Shown: positions 7,942 through 18,576, counted from the first letter of the stretch. The stretch: DNA of 64,000 nucleotides from Sutterella massiliensis (GCF_016899755.1 NZ_JACJJC010000007.1:1-64000); one strand, 5' to 3'. Notes: generated by a model not told the origin, from the letters alone. A program made the numbers and translations.

Positions 7942-9075
7942 ATGATGCTCTCGAAGATTCTTCAGCCGCTTCTCATCGTCTTCATTCGCCTGCGCGCGCT
8001 CATGCGCAAGGAGGCAACGACGCTCTTGCTCGACCCGGGCGTGCGCCGCATTCTCGTCGTGCCGATCCTCGCGCAGTCGGTGCTCTTCGGCTATGGAGCC
8101 ACCTTCAACCTCGAACAGGTTCCCTATGTCATTCACGACGCCTCGCGCTCGCCCGAGAGCGAAGCGCTCGTGCGCCGCATTGAAGCCAACGGCATCTTCG
8201 AGCGCGCGGGGCTCGCAGCAAGCGAAGCGGCGCTGCGCCGAGCGATCGACCACGGCGATGCGCTCATCGGCATTTCGATTCCGACCGACTTTGCCGATCG
8301 TCTTGCGCGCGGCGAAAAGGCGCCCGTGATGGTCTCGGTCGACGCGAGAAACACCACGACCGCCAATGTCGCCACAGGCTACGTGAGCGCCATCGTCGCA
8401 GCCAGAAACGCCGAGCGCGCGGGCACGGAAGGCGTGCTTGTCATGAAGGAGCGCTACCGCTACAACGAAAACAACATCACCCGCTACAACATCATGACGG
8501 GCCTCATCCTCGGTCTCTCCATGATTCAGGTGATGCTCCTTGCCGGGCTTGCCGTCTCGCGCGAGCGCGAAGAGGGCTCTTTCGACATGATGCTGATGAC
8601 GCCGCTTTCACCCGCGGAAATTTTTGTCGGCAAGGCCGTTCCGCCCATCGCGATCGGCGTGTTTCAGGGCTTTCTGATTTTCTCGGTCTGCCGCTGGTGG
8701 TTCGAAATTCCTTTTGCGGGAAACCTCGTCCTTCTTTTCGGGGTCGTCACGCTCTTTGCGGCGAGCATCGTGGGACTTGCGCTCTCGATTTCGGCGATGT
8801 GCCGTACGCTGCAGCAGTCGGTCGTCTTCAACTTCATCATTCTCCTGCCTTCCCTCATCCTCTCGGGACTCATGACGCCCGTTGCGGCGATGCCGCCGTG
8901 GCTGCAGACAGCTACGATTCTCAACCCCGTGCGCTACGGCATCGAGGCCGTTCGCATGATTTACTTTGAGAACGCGAGCGCTGCGGACATTGCGCCCTTC
9001 CTTTGGCCGATGCTTCTCATTTCCGCCGTCACGCTCCCGATGAGCGCGTGGCTCTTCCGTCACAAGGTTGCCTGA
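7942..9075 (+). CDS. ABC-2 permease (YbhR-like)
   Basis: 377 residues, the normal length for this family. One N-terminal helix is followed by an extracytoplasmic domain (FNLEQVPYVIHDASRS...) and a C-terminal membrane bundle with the EREEGSFDMMLMTPL motif near residue 212. It is the last gene of the adaptor-ATPase-permease-permease operon, 22 bases after the previous permease. Confidence 0.87.
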   Translation: MMLSKILQPLLIVFIRLRALMRKEATTLLLDPGVRRILVVPILAQSVLFGYGATFNLEQVPYVIHDASRSPESEALVRRIEANGIFERAGLAASEAALRRAIDHGDALIGISIPTDFADRLARGEKAPVMVSVDARNTTTANVATGYVSAIVAARNAERAGTEGVLVMKERYRYNENNITRYNIMTGLILGLSMIQVMLLAGLAVSREREEGSFDMMLMTPLSPAEIFVGKAVPPIAIGVFQGFLIFSVCRWWFEIPFAGNLVLLFGVVTLFAASIVGLALSISAMCRTLQQSVVFNFIILLPSLILSGLMTPVAAMPPWLQTATILNPVRYGIEAVRMIYFENASAADIAPFLWPMLLISAVTLPMSAWLFRHKVA

Positions 9076-9271
9076 TCGGCGCGGCTGAAGAGAGGCTACG
9101 AGAGCCGCAGGCAACAATCCGAAAGAATCCGTTCGGTGCGCGACAGATCGCTTCGGTATGATCCCGATAGAATCGAAAGGATCGTTGGGGCGGCCCCGCA
9201 CCGGCGATCTCTTTCGACGCGCCCCTTTCTTTTGCGCCTCCACCTTCGCGCCACTCTGAGGACCACCAAGC

Positions 9272-10942
9272 ATGACCACCAATGCCGCGCCCGCGCTTCG
9301 CTTCAACCGCCCGATCGGCTGCGGATTGGCTGCCGGCGCCCTCTTCGTGCTGCTGCTTTCGGGCTGCTCGGAGGACGCACGCGAAGCGGCTGCATCCGGA
9401 AATGCACGCGAGGCGCAGCCGCGCTCGGAAGTCGTCTACGCGAGCATGAAGGACATCCGTGACATCAATCCGCACCTATACATGGGCGAGATGTCTGCGC
9501 AGGCGATGGTGTTCGAGCCCTTGGTCGTCAATACGCCCGAAGGCGTCAAACCCGCGTTGGCCGAAAGCTGGACGCTTTCGCCCGACGGGCGCACGTACAC
9601 GTTCTCACTTCGAAAGGGTGTTGCCTACACGGACGGCGAACCTTTTACGGCCGAGAGCGTCGTCAAGAATTTCGAAGCGATTGTCGCCAACCGCACGCGC
9701 CACGCATGGCTCGACATGGTGAACGAGATCGACACGTTCGAAGCGCTCGACGAGCACACGTTCCGACTGACCCTGAAGCATGCGTACTTCCCGGCCTTGG
9801 TTGAACTCGCCCTAAGCCGTCCTTTCCGCTTCATTTCGCCCAAGTGCTTCAAGGACGGCGCGACCAAAGGGGGCGTCTCCTGCTACGCGGGCACCGGCCC
9901 CTGGCGCCTCACCGAACACGTGCGCGACGAACACGCGCTCTTTGAGCGCAACGCCGACTACTGGGGCAAAAAGCCCGTGCTCGAGCGCGTGCGCTGGGTT
10001 GTCATGCCCGACGCGCAGACGATGCTGATGGCGCTCGAAAAGGGCGAAGTCGATTTGATCTTCGGCGCCGACGGCGATCAGCTCACGAGCGAAGCGCTCT
10101 CCATGATCAGAGAAAAGGGCGCGGAAAAAGGACTTGCCGCCGAGCTGAGCGAGCCGATCGCAAGCCGCACCGTTCTTCTCAATTCGAATCGAGCGCCGAC
10201 GAGCGACAAAAACGTGCGTGAAGCGCTGCAGCTCGCCTTCGACCGCCAGGCCGTCGTTTCGGGTGTTTTGAACGGTATCGAGTCGCCCGCAGAAACGCTC
10301 TTTGCCAAGAACGTCCCGGGCTGCGACGTCGAGCTCGCCGTGCGCCCCTTCGACCGTGCGGCGGCCGAGAAGCGTCTTGACGCCGCCGGCTGGACGCGCG
10401 GCGCAGACGGACTTCGCGTGAAGGACGGTCAAACGCTCAAGCTGCGCTTCGTCTTCAACGCGAAGAACACCCAGGAAAAGAGCATTGCCGAGACGATTCA
10501 GGCCAATTACGCCGAACTCGGCGTCGCGGTTGAGCTCCAAGGCGAAGAAAAGCAGACGTACCTCGACCGCGTGCGCGCAGGCGACTTTGAACTCGCCTAT
10601 TCGCTCTCCTGGGGCGCCCCCTACGATCCGCAGAGCTTCCTCTCCTCGTGGCGCGAACCCGCACACGGCGACTACCAGGCACAGCTCGGCATTGAAGGGA
10701 AGGCCGAAATCGACGCCGCGATCGGGCGCTACCTCATTGAAAACGATGAAGCCAAGCGCAACGCCATTCTGAGGGAACTACTCGTTCGCATTCACGACTC
10801 GGCCGTCTATCTGCCGATCAGCTACTCGCGCACGAAGGCCGTGCATTCGATGAAGCTCGAGAACGTGGGCTTTGCCGTGACGCAGTACGAAATTCCGTTT
10901 GAAAAGATGCGCTTTGCCGCTCCCAAACGCGCAAACGAATAA
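9272..10942 (+). CDS. nikA: Nickel ABC transporter substrate-binding lipoprotein NikA
   Basis: 556-residue SBP family 5 protein. The lipobox LLLSGC puts the lipidated cysteine at residue 32, so it is a periplasm-facing lipoprotein rather than a soluble protein as in E. coli. Similarity to E. coli NikA runs along the whole length: DINPHLYMGEMSAQAM, RHAWLDMVNEID, ELALSRPFRFISP, GTGPW, WGAPYDPQSFLSS and AVYLPISYSRTK. It delivers Ni(II), probably chelated, to NikBC. It is the first gene of nikABC(DE), and the import fits the hydrogenase at 36.7-49.7 kb. Confidence 0.88.
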   Translation: MTTNAAPALRFNRPIGCGLAAGALFVLLLSGCSEDAREAAASGNAREAQPRSEVVYASMKDIRDINPHLYMGEMSAQAMVFEPLVVNTPEGVKPALAESWTLSPDGRTYTFSLRKGVAYTDGEPFTAESVVKNFEAIVANRTRHAWLDMVNEIDTFEALDEHTFRLTLKHAYFPALVELALSRPFRFISPKCFKDGATKGGVSCYAGTGPWRLTEHVRDEHALFERNADYWGKKPVLERVRWVVMPDAQTMLMALEKGEVDLIFGADGDQLTSEALSMIREKGAEKGLAAELSEPIASRTVLLNSNRAPTSDKNVREALQLAFDRQAVVSGVLNGIESPAETLFAKNVPGCDVELAVRPFDRAAAEKRLDAAGWTRGADGLRVKDGQTLKLRFVFNAKNTQEKSIAETIQANYAELGVAVELQGEEKQTYLDRVRAGDFELAYSLSWGAPYDPQSFLSSWREPAHGDYQAQLGIEGKAEIDAAIGRYLIENDEAKRNAILRELLVRIHDSAVYLPISYSRTKAVHSMKLENVGFAVTQYEIPFEKMRFAAPKRANE

Positions 10943-11901
10943 TGCTCGGCTTCCTTTTGAAACGGCTCGTCATCTTCGCGCTCACGCTGCTCGGCGTGTC
11001 GCTCGTCGTTTTTTCGCTCGCCGCAATCTCGCCCTCGGACCCCGCAGAGGTCGCCATTCGCCTCAATGCCATGGTGCCGACGCCGGAACTCGTTGCCGAG
11101 ATGCGCAGCGAACTCGGTCTTGACCGACCGTTTTTCGTGCGCTATGCCGACTGGCTCACCGGCATCCTCCGGGGCGACTTCGGGAAAAGCTTCGTAACGG
11201 GGCTCCCCGTTGCTGAAGAAATCGCGCGCGTCTTTTGGCCCACCGTTCGCCTCGCGCTCGCCGCACTCTTCATCACGTTGGCGACGGCCGTCCCTGCCGG
11301 CATTCTTTGCGCGAAGTACGAGGGGCGCCTCCCCGACCGGCTGATGCGCGGCGCGATTTTTCTCTCCTCCTCGATGCCCGCATTCTGGGCGGGACTGCTT
11401 TTCATCTGGCTCTTTTCGCTCGAGCTCGGCTGGGTGCCGACAAGCGGCATGCGCGAGCCTTCGGCGATTGTGCTCCCTGCGCTCACGCTTTCGCTTGCCT
11501 ATAGCGGCACATACGTTCGTCTGATTCGAAGCGCCATGGTTCGCACGGCCGACGAAGACTGGGTGGTCTTTGCGCGCTCGCGCGGCCTCTCCGAAGGGCG
11601 GATCACGCTGCGCATTCTTGTGAACTCGCTCGCTTCGAGCATCACTGCGCTCGGCATTTCGATTCCGAAGCTCATGGCGGGCGCCTTTGTCGTTGAGAAC
11701 ATCTTTGCGCGGCCCGGTCTCGGGCGCCTTTGCGTCACGGCGATTTTTAACCGAGACCTCCCCGTCGTCGAAGCCTACGTGCTCGTCATGGCGGCGCTTT
11801 TTGCGGGATTCGGCCTCTTGGCCGATGTTGCCGAAGCGATGCTCGATCCGTCTCGCCGCACCGCGGCTTTCCCGGCCAAAGAGAGGGAGGGCGCGGCATG
11901 A
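10942..11901 (+). CDS. nikB: Nickel ABC transporter permease NikB
   Basis: 319-residue BPD permease with six membrane segments and the EAA-loop region (ARSRGLSEGRITLRILVNS). It shares one base with the nikA stop and overlaps nikC by 4 bases, so translation is coupled. Pore-forming partner of NikC in the inner membrane. Confidence 0.87.
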   Translation: MLGFLLKRLVIFALTLLGVSLVVFSLAAISPSDPAEVAIRLNAMVPTPELVAEMRSELGLDRPFFVRYADWLTGILRGDFGKSFVTGLPVAEEIARVFWPTVRLALAALFITLATAVPAGILCAKYEGRLPDRLMRGAIFLSSSMPAFWAGLLFIWLFSLELGWVPTSGMREPSAIVLPALTLSLAYSGTYVRLIRSAMVRTADEDWVVFARSRGLSEGRITLRILVNSLASSITALGISIPKLMAGAFVVENIFARPGLGRLCVTAIFNRDLPVVEAYVLVMAALFAGFGLLADVAEAMLDPSRRTAAFPAKEREGAA

Positions 11902-12854
11902 GGCGTCCTCTTAAATACGAAGCCCCCGCGGCTTGCAGTGCGCAGCCTTGCCGCGACAAGCGCGGACTCGGCCCCACGCTCTGGTCGCGCTTTGTCGAAG
12001 ACCGAGCGGCGCTCGCCGCCTTCGTCTTCATACTCTTCGTGCTCGCGCTCGGCGTGCTCGCGCCGATTCTGCCGATGCCTTCGCCCAACAAGATCGCGCT
12101 GGCCGAGAAGTTCGCCGCCCCCGGCCTCGAACATCTTTTGGGCACCGATCACCTGGGTCGCGACGTGCTCTCGCGCCTCGTTTGGGGCATCCGCACGACG
12201 GTCTTTTCAGCGGTCGCCGCGATGTGCGCGACGGCTGCCGTCGGCGCCCTGTGGTCGGGGATTGCCGCAAGCGGCTCGGCCGCGCTCGACCGCTTCATGA
12301 TGCGTGTGGCGCGCGCGTGGATGGCGCTGCCGAGCGAAGTAATGATCCTCGCCGTCGTCGGGATGCTCGGGCCGGGGCTGGAAAACGTTGTTTTTGCTTG
12401 CGTTGCAGCCAAGTGGCCCTGGCACGCCCGCATGATCCGCTCGGCGCTCGCGCGCCTCTCGCAAGCGGGCTACATCGTCTTTGCGAAGCTCTCGGGCGCG
12501 AGCGGCACGCGCATTCTCCTCTCGCACCTCGCACCGAACGTGCTCGGCGACTTCTTCGTCTTTGCGACGATCGACACGGCCGCGGTCATCCTGACGGTGG
12601 CAACGCTCTCGTTCTTGGGGCTCGGCGTTGAGGCGCCCGCAGCCGAATGGGGCATGATGCTCGCCGAAGCCAAAAACGTCATGACGATCCACCCGGGCCT
12701 CATGCTTGCGCCGGGGCTTGCGATTCTCGCCGTGAGCGCCGCCTTCGGCTTTGCGGGCGACGGCCTCGAGTCGGCGCTGCGCCCGAAGGAGCCCGGCCGA
12801 ATCGTGCCCGACAACCACACGGCCGAAACGCCGCAGCCGGAGCGCGAAGCATGA
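11898..12854 (+). CDS. nikC: Nickel ABC transporter permease NikC
   Basis: 318-residue permease of the DppC/NikC type: a hydrophilic N-terminus, a first membrane segment around 45-65, the motif LLGTDHLGRDVLSRLVWG and an EAA loop (AKLSGASGTRILLSHLAPN). It is about 40 residues longer than E. coli NikC, through extra N- and C-terminal tails. It overlaps nikB and the following ATPase gene by 4 bases each. Confidence 0.86.
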   Translation: MRRPLKYEAPAACSAQPCRDKRGLGPTLWSRFVEDRAALAAFVFILFVLALGVLAPILPMPSPNKIALAEKFAAPGLEHLLGTDHLGRDVLSRLVWGIRTTVFSAVAAMCATAAVGALWSGIAASGSAALDRFMMRVARAWMALPSEVMILAVVGMLGPGLENVVFACVAAKWPWHARMIRSALARLSQAGYIVFAKLSGASGTRILLSHLAPNVLGDFFVFATIDTAAVILTVATLSFLGLGVEAPAAEWGMMLAEAKNVMTIHPGLMLAPGLAILAVSAAFGFAGDGLESALRPKEPGRIVPDNHTAETPQPEREA

Positions 12855-14590
12855 ATGACACGACGAAAACGCTGCTTCGCATCGAAGGGCTTCGAATCGA
12901 AAACCGCCGCACGGGTGAAGCGTTCGTGCGCTCGGTGAACCTCGAACTCCGTGCGGGCGAAAAGCTCGCCGTGATCGGCGAGTCGGGCGCCGGGAAGTCG
13001 ATCACGATGCGTGCGGCTGCGGGGCTTTTGCCCAAATGTCTGCGCGCAACGGGCAGCATCGAACTTTTCGGGCGCGACATTCTTCGGGACCCTCGAGGCG
13101 CACAAGGACTCCTCGGTACGGGACTCTGCTACCTCACGCAGCAGGGCGCAAGCGCCTTCGATCCGCTTCTGGCGGTCGGGCGGCAGCTCCTCGATGCCGC
13201 GCGTAAGGCCGCGCCCGAGAAAACGAAAGCCGAACACGCGGCCGAGATCCGCCGCGTGCTCGGAGCGCTGCGCTTTGCGCCCGAATCGATCGAGACCGTG
13301 CTCGCTGCGCGGCCAGCCGAGCTTTCGGGCGGCATGCTGCAGCGCGCCATGGTTGCCGCAGCCATGCTCCTAAAGCCCCAAATCGTTGTTGCCGACGAAC
13401 CGACAAGCGCGCTCGACGCAAGCTCGACACGCGAAGTCGTGCGGCTTCTTCAGGCGCTCGTCGATGCTACGGGTGCAGCGCTTGTCGTCGTCACGCACGA
13501 CCTCGCCGTTGCGCAGGCGCTCGCGAGGCGCGTCGTTGTGATGCGCCGCGGCGAAATCGTCGAGACGGGTACGCGCTCGGTGCTCGACAGCCCGGGGCAT
13601 CCCTTCACGCAGCGCCTTGTTGCGGCACGAAGAAGCATGACGCGCGCGCTTCTTCGGGTGCTCACCCCCGAAAGTGCGTCCGACGCCGCTCAAGCAAACG
13701 CTGCGAACACGACGGCGGGCGAGGATGTACTTTTGAGCGTGCGCGGACTCTCAAAAGCCTACCCATGCTCGAATGCCTCGGCTCGGCGAAGCACGTCATG
13801 TCCGAACGAATCGAGCGAACTGGCACTCGAAGCCCGAACGCAGACTGCCGGCTTTTTGGCGTCGCTTCGATCGCGCCTTTTCGGTTCTGTGCGAACCGAA
13901 CGCGCGAGCCTGCCGGTTCTTCGCTGCATCGACCTCGACATCCGGCGCGGCGAAGCCGTCGCGCTCGTCGGCGCTTCGGGCGCGGGCAAAACGACGCTTG
14001 CGCGGCTTATCCTCGGACTTGAGGCCGCGGACGCGGGCGAGATTCGATACGCCCGCGACATGCGCTTGCCCGGACGCATCTCGGCCGTCTTTCAGAATAC
14101 GACCGACGCCCTTGACCCGCGCTGGCGCGCCGAAACCTGCGTTCTTGAAGCACTTCGCCTCTCGGGCGCTGCGCTCGAGGAGCCGCACGCCAAAGCCTCT
14201 TCGCTCCTCGCAGCCATGGGCCTAAAACCCGAAGCGCTCGGGCGGCGCCCGCACGAACTCTCCGGGGGCGAACTGCAGCGCGTCGCCTTTGCGCGCGCCA
14301 TTGCCGCCGAACCTGCCTTCATCGTCTTTGACGAAGCAATGAGTTCGCTCGACGCATCGGTGCGCGCCGATTTGATCGAACTCCTCATCGAAATGCGCCG
14401 CCGACCCGGCGCGCCCGCCATGCTCTTTATCACGCACGACCTCGCTGCGGCTGCAGCGCTTGCCGACCGCGTGCTCTTTTTGGACGGCGGGCGCATCGTC
14501 GAAGCGCTCCCCGTCGGTGCGCTCTCGCGTGCCGCCTCGCCCGCAGCGAAGGCGCTTCTCGCGGACGCGCAAGAAGTTGCGGGCTTCTGA
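12851..14590 (+). CDS. nikDE: Fused nickel transporter ATPase NikDE
   Basis: 579 residues from the ATG at 12851 (ATGA overlap with nikC). NBD1 has Walker A GESGAGKS (43-50), LSGGMLQR near 157 and IVVADEPTSALD. A linker of about 60 residues, low in complexity and Ser/Ala-rich, follows. NBD2 has GASGAGKTT near 375, LSGGELQR near 470 and FIVFDEAMSSLD, with Ala for Pro. E. coli has separate NikD and NikE; here both are one chain. Both ATP sites look intact. It energises NikBC and ends the operon. Confidence 0.86.
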   Translation: MNDTTKTLLRIEGLRIENRRTGEAFVRSVNLELRAGEKLAVIGESGAGKSITMRAAAGLLPKCLRATGSIELFGRDILRDPRGAQGLLGTGLCYLTQQGASAFDPLLAVGRQLLDAARKAAPEKTKAEHAAEIRRVLGALRFAPESIETVLAARPAELSGGMLQRAMVAAAMLLKPQIVVADEPTSALDASSTREVVRLLQALVDATGAALVVVTHDLAVAQALARRVVVMRRGEIVETGTRSVLDSPGHPFTQRLVAARRSMTRALLRVLTPESASDAAQANAANTTAGEDVLLSVRGLSKAYPCSNASARRSTSCPNESSELALEARTQTAGFLASLRSRLFGSVRTERASLPVLRCIDLDIRRGEAVALVGASGAGKTTLARLILGLEAADAGEIRYARDMRLPGRISAVFQNTTDALDPRWRAETCVLEALRLSGAALEEPHAKASSLLAAMGLKPEALGRRPHELSGGELQRVAFARAIAAEPAFIVFDEAMSSLDASVRADLIELLIEMRRRPGAPAMLFITHDLAAAAALADRVLFLDGGRIVEALPVGALSRAASPAAKALLADAQEVAGF

Positions 14591-14613
14591 AGCGGCGCGT
14601 CTTCACGCGGCAC

Positions 14614-15807
14614 TCAGCCTTTCACGCAAAGAAGCTGCTTATAGGCATGTACGACACGCGTGAGATCGCTCTGGTTCGCCATCACGACATCGATCGACTT
14701 GTACGCCGAAGGAATTTCGTCGAGCACGCCCGCATCCTTGCGGCAGACGATGCCTTCAGTCTCGCGCTTGAGATCCTCGACGCTGAAGCGCGCCGCCGCG
14801 TCCTTGCGTCCGTATCGGCGGCCCGCGCCGTGCGCGGACGACATGAAGGCGTCCGCATTGCCGAGTCCGACGACAAGGTAGCTGCGCGCGCCCATGCTCC
14901 CGGGCACGATGCCGAATTCGCCCGTACCCGCTCGGATAGCCCCCTTGCGCGTCACCCAAACGTCTTCGCCGAAGTGGCGCTCGAGCGCAACGAAGTTGTG
15001 GTGGCAATTGACTGCTTCGCCCACGGGTTCGAACCCGGGGAAGACGTCGTCGAGCGCTGCGAGCACATCCGCCGTCATCACGCGGCGATTTGCCGCCGCA
15101 TAGTCCGACGCCCAGGCGGTCGCCTCGAGATAGTCCTCAAAAAGCTTTTCGCCCTTTTCGAAGTACGCAAGCGCCGAGTCGGCGAGCACGATGCCGCGCT
15201 CGCGCATGCGCTTCTTCGCCAAGCGAATGAAGTGTGCGGCCATGACGTTGCCCGCACCGCGCGAACCCGAGTGCAGGAGCACCCAGAGCGCGCCGGTTTC
15301 GTCCGCAACGAGCTCGATAAAGTGGTTGCCGCCGCCGAGCGTACCGAGCTGGCGACGCCAATTCATGTTGCGCATAGGCTTCAGAATATCGGGGTACTTC
15401 GCTTCGATCGCGGCGATGCGGTCTTCGAAAGGCTCGCAGGCGGTCGCGACAACATGTTCGGTCATGCGCTGGCGCATGCCGACGGGAATGCGCTCGAGGA
15501 TCTTTTCGAAAAGCGCTTCGAGGTCCGCGCGCGAAGCGCGATCGGCCGTGAGGTTGGTTTTCTGCAGACACATCCCGCAGCCGATATCAACGCCGACGGC
15601 GGCAGGAATGACCGCATCCTTCGTCGCGATGACGGAACCAATCGTTGCGCCCATGCCGACGTGCACGTCGGGCATGGCGGCGACATGGTGGAAAACAAAA
15701 GGAAGCGACGCGATGTTGAGCAGCTGCGACTCGGCAGCCGCATCGACCTCATCGGTCCAGATATGTACGGGTACGCGCGACCCGCTGAAAGTTTTAAAAA
15801 CAGGCAT
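14614..15807 (-). CDS. rtcB: RtcB 3'-phosphate RNA ligase
   Basis: 397-residue GTP-dependent ligase joining 2',3'-cyclic-phosphate or 3'-phosphate RNA ends to 5'-OH ends. Mn-binding Cys77 is in VGVDIGCGM, the GTP-accepting histidine is in SAHGAGRR near residue 330, and GGGNHFIE and HSGSRGAGN are metal-site motifs. Length equals E. coli RtcB. No RtcA, archease or RtcR regulator is adjacent. It converges on nikDE and diverges from gpmI. Confidence 0.92.
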   Translation of the reverse strand: MPVFKTFSGSRVPVHIWTDEVDAAAESQLLNIASLPFVFHHVAAMPDVHVGMGATIGSVIATKDAVIPAAVGVDIGCGMCLQKTNLTADRASRADLEALFEKILERIPVGMRQRMTEHVVATACEPFEDRIAAIEAKYPDILKPMRNMNWRRQLGTLGGGNHFIELVADETGALWVLLHSGSRGAGNVMAAHFIRLAKKRMRERGIVLADSALAYFEKGEKLFEDYLEATAWASDYAAANRRVMTADVLAALDDVFPGFEPVGEAVNCHHNFVALERHFGEDVWVTRKGAIRAGTGEFGIVPGSMGARSYLVVGLGNADAFMSSAHGAGRRYGRKDAAARFSVEDLKRETEGIVCRKDAGVLDEIPSAYKSIDVVMANQSDLTRVVHAYKQLLCVKG

Positions 15808-16100
15808 TTTCGTCTTCTATAAGAAAAAAGTCTGCAACGCGAATCTGCCTGAGAGCGGAGAATAACGGGCTCGCAGCAACCCGTCGAGACACGATCGATT
15901 CGCCGATTCGGCCTTTTTTTCGGTTCCTCGCATCCGCGCGATTCTTTCGCGACGTTTACAACCATTCGTGCGGCGAAAGTCCCCGCCGAGCATTTAGAAT
16001 GCGGCCCAACCCGTCGGGCGCTGCGGCGGGCGCCGCTTTGGCGCCGTCGTGCGCCGCATGGCACACCCGACACGAAACCGACTTTTCAAGGACTTGTCTC

Positions 16101-17627
16101 ATGACCCGCAAAGTACTTCTCATGATTCTCGACGGCTGGGGCTGCGGCCGAAGCGAAGCGGCCGACGCCATCCGTGCCGGGCACCCCGCCTACATCGAAG
16201 CCATGACGAACGCCTATCCGCATGCAGAGCTGCGCACGGACGGCGAAAACGTCGGCCTGCCCGAAGGCCAGATGGGCAATTCCGAAGTCGGTCACCTCAA
16301 TATCGGTGCCGGCCGCGTCGTCTACCAGGACCTCGTTCGCATCAACCGCGCCTGCCGCGACCGCACGCTGATCGAGAACCCGGAAGTGGGCGCACTCTTT
16401 TCGCACGCCAAGGGCGAAGGTCGTGCGCTGCACCTCATGGGGCTTTTCTCCGACGGCGGCGTGCACTCGAGCCTCGAGCACCTTTTTGCGCTTCTGAAGC
16501 TCGCCAAGGCCGAAGGCCTCGATCGTGTTTACGTTCATGCCTTCATGGACGGACGCGACACGGACCCGAAGAGCGGCATCGGCTTTGTGCGCGCCTTGGG
16601 CGACCTTCTCGCCTCGGGGGAAGCCGCGGGCGAACTCGCGAGCATGATTGGGCGCTACTACGCCATGGACCGCGACAAGCGCTGGGAGCGCATCCGCGAA
16701 GCCTACGACCTCCTCGTCGAAGGGCGCGGCGAAGCGACAACCGATTTCGCGAAGTCGCTTGAAGCCTCCTATGAGGCGGGGGTCACCGACGAATTCGTCA
16801 AGCCCGTCGTGCGCGTCGATGAAGCGGGCCGCCCTGTCGGGCGCATCCGCCCCGACGATGCGGTGCTCTTTATCAACTTCCGCAACGACCGCGCACGCGA
16901 ACTCACGACCGTGCTGACGCAGCGCGAAGTCGAGGGGATGAAGCCGCTGCCGCTTTACTTCGCAACGATGACGCCGTACGACGCCACGTTCGAAGGGCTC
17001 CACATCCTCTTTGACAAGGAAAACGTCGCCAACACGATCGGCGAGTGGGTTGCCGCCAAGGGCTTGAAGCAGCTTCGCATTGCCGAAACGGAAAAGTACG
17101 CGCACGTGACCTTCTTCTTGAACGGCGGCCGCGAGGCGCCCTTTGAAGGCGAAGAGCGTATTCTCGTTGCCTCCCCGAAGGTCGCGACCTACGACCTCAA
17201 GCCCGAAATGAGCGCGCCCGAAGTGGCCGAGAAGCTCGCTGCGGCGCTTGCCGAGGAAAAGTACGATTTCGTCTGCCTCAACTTTGCCAACGGCGACATG
17301 GTCGGGCACACCGGCAAGTGGGATGCGATCCTTGAAGCCGTCGCCGCCGTCGACCGTGCGGTAGAAAAAGTTGTTGAGGCCGCCAAGGCCGCGGACTACG
17401 AAGTCGTGCAGATTGCTGACCACGGCAACGCCGACAATGCGGTGAACCCCGACGGTTCGCCCAATACCGCCCATTCGCTCAACCCGGTGCCGATCGTGGT
17501 CGTCTCCGATCGCGTGAAGGCCGTGCGACCGGGCGTGCTCGCCGACGTTGCGCCGACCGTCCTCGAGCTCATGGGGGTTGATCAACCCGCAGAAATGACG
17601 GGGCACTCGCTGATCGAGTGGAAGTAA
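16101..17627 (+). CDS. gpmI: 2,3-bisphosphoglycerate-independent phosphoglycerate mutase
   Basis: 508 residues. Mn-dependent interconversion of 3- and 2-phosphoglycerate in glycolysis and gluconeogenesis. The phosphorylated serine is Ser61 ([10 protein letters not shown]), metal site residues are visible in ILDGWG at the start and in IADHGNAD and [10 protein letters not shown] near the end. The ATG at 16101 gives the family N-terminus; an upstream ATG (15999) would add about 34 unrelated residues. A terminator follows at 17663-17698. Confidence 0.93.
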   Translation: MTRKVLLMILDGWGCGRSEAADAIRAGHPAYIEAMTNAYPHAELRTDGENVGLPEGQMGNSEVGHLNIGAGRVVYQDLVRINRACRDRTLIENPEVGALFSHAKGEGRALHLMGLFSDGGVHSSLEHLFALLKLAKAEGLDRVYVHAFMDGRDTDPKSGIGFVRALGDLLASGEAAGELASMIGRYYAMDRDKRWERIREAYDLLVEGRGEATTDFAKSLEASYEAGVTDEFVKPVVRVDEAGRPVGRIRPDDAVLFINFRNDRARELTTVLTQREVEGMKPLPLYFATMTPYDATFEGLHILFDKENVANTIGEWVAAKGLKQLRIAETEKYAHVTFFLNGGREAPFEGEERILVASPKVATYDLKPEMSAPEVAEKLAAALAEEKYDFVCLNFANGDMVGHTGKWDAILEAVAAVDRAVEKVVEAAKAADYEVVQIADHGNADNAVNPDGSPNTAHSLNPVPIVVVSDRVKAVRPGVLADVAPTVLELMGVDQPAEMTGHSLIEWK

Positions 17628-17662
17628 GGCTCGCCACGGTCCAATCCGCCGACAGAACAAAG

Positions 17663-17698
17663 AAGCCGGCGCTGCTTTTTCGGGCAGCGCCGGCTTTT
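17663..17698 (+). terminator. Intrinsic terminator of gpmI
   Basis: AAGCCGGCGCTGC (17663-17675) pairs with GCAGCGCCGGCTT (17684-17696), an uninterrupted 13-bp stem followed by TT(T)CG. Confidence 0.85.
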
Positions 17699-17755
17699 CG
17701 TTCTCGGCTTCTCTTCTTTGCGCTCGACAGCCGCCCGCTTGACGGGCGGCAACAC

Positions 17756-18307
17756 TCACGCGATCGATTCGCGAAGCGCCTGCCGCGCTTCTTCGTCGAG
17801 CCGCGCCATCGCATCATCGTTGCCGCAGAGCGCGCGGCGAACGGCTGCAGACGCGTCGCGCGCGAGCTTCCCGATCACGCATTCGTCAAGCCCCGAGAGC
17901 CCCGCGAGCGCTTCGCGAACCGCACTTTCCTTCGACTCGGCCAAGTCGTTCGCCGAATCGGGCATGGCGGCAAGAATCGCGCGCAGCGCACCGGGGAGTT
18001 CCGCCGCGTCTACGTCGATTGCAAAAGCGCCAAAGCTCGTTTTGACGCGCTTACGCTCGGGCGCGCGCTGCGAGGCGTTCTCCATACCGCGCGGCTTGTG
18101 TTCGGCCCGCTGCATGGCGGCGCGCCGTTCGACCCCCGCCGTGAACGTGACATCGTCGGCGTCATAGGCGGCCGCCTCGAAAGCAAACCCACCGGTTGAA
18201 TCGAATTCAATGGCCCCGCTCGCCGCAAGAGGCGCACGCGTGGCGTTGGCTTCCCCGGCGAAATCTTCGTCGGTCCAAGCTCGAATTTCGAAGCTCTTTT
18301 CAGTCAT
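17756..18307 (-). CDS. Hypothetical protein with C-terminal HEAT-like repeats
   Basis: 183 residues, function not recognised. The N-terminal half is acidic and without motifs. The C-terminal ~70 residues show a degenerate HEAT/leucine-rich-variant pattern (AVREALAGLSGLDECVIGKLARD...AAVRRALCGNDDAM), a type used for protein docking. It is flanked by a GC hairpin at 17730-17750 just after the stop. Codon use is like its neighbours. It is monocistronic as far as can be seen. Confidence 0.6.
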   Translation of the reverse strand: MTEKSFEIRAWTDEDFAGEANATRAPLAASGAIEFDSTGGFAFEAAAYDADDVTFTAGVERRAAMQRAEHKPRGMENASQRAPERKRVKTSFGAFAIDVDAAELPGALRAILAAMPDSANDLAESKESAVREALAGLSGLDECVIGKLARDASAAVRRALCGNDDAMARLDEEARQALRESIA

Positions 18308-18576
18308 TGCTTTGTCTCTTCTTTTTGTGTTTTCGACTGCGCTTAACTTTTTCGCGCTTTGGCTGCGCTTCTTTTTTCGTACGGGCGCCCTGAACGCAAG
18401 CGGCGTTTCTTCACTCGGAAACGTCGCGCGGGCGCACGCAATCGAAATTCGAAAAGGGCTTCGGCACGCACCGAAGACGCCGCTTCGATTTTCGACGCCC
18501 CAATATTACGCGGCGGGTGCGTCAGCCGAAGACGCACACAGACCGACCTATCGGTTGGGATTGTATCCTGTAGCGA

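Noticed and set aside
9155..9200. GTATGA half-site before nikA, possible NikR operator
   Set aside because: The second half (TCATAC) is not found at the required distance of 16 bases.
15808..15860. Possible -24/-12 (sigma-54) promoter for rtcB (AGGCA...TTGC)
   Set aside because: The distance between the GG and GC elements is two bases too long, and no RtcR-type activator gene is near.
16086..17759. Long minus-strand open frame opposite gpmI, and similar ones opposite other genes (for example 496-1737, 22417-24105, 24614-25873, 36838-39414)
   Set aside because: These are antisense shadows produced by GC-rich third positions. The opposite strands carry well-recognised proteins, and the shadow products have no family features.
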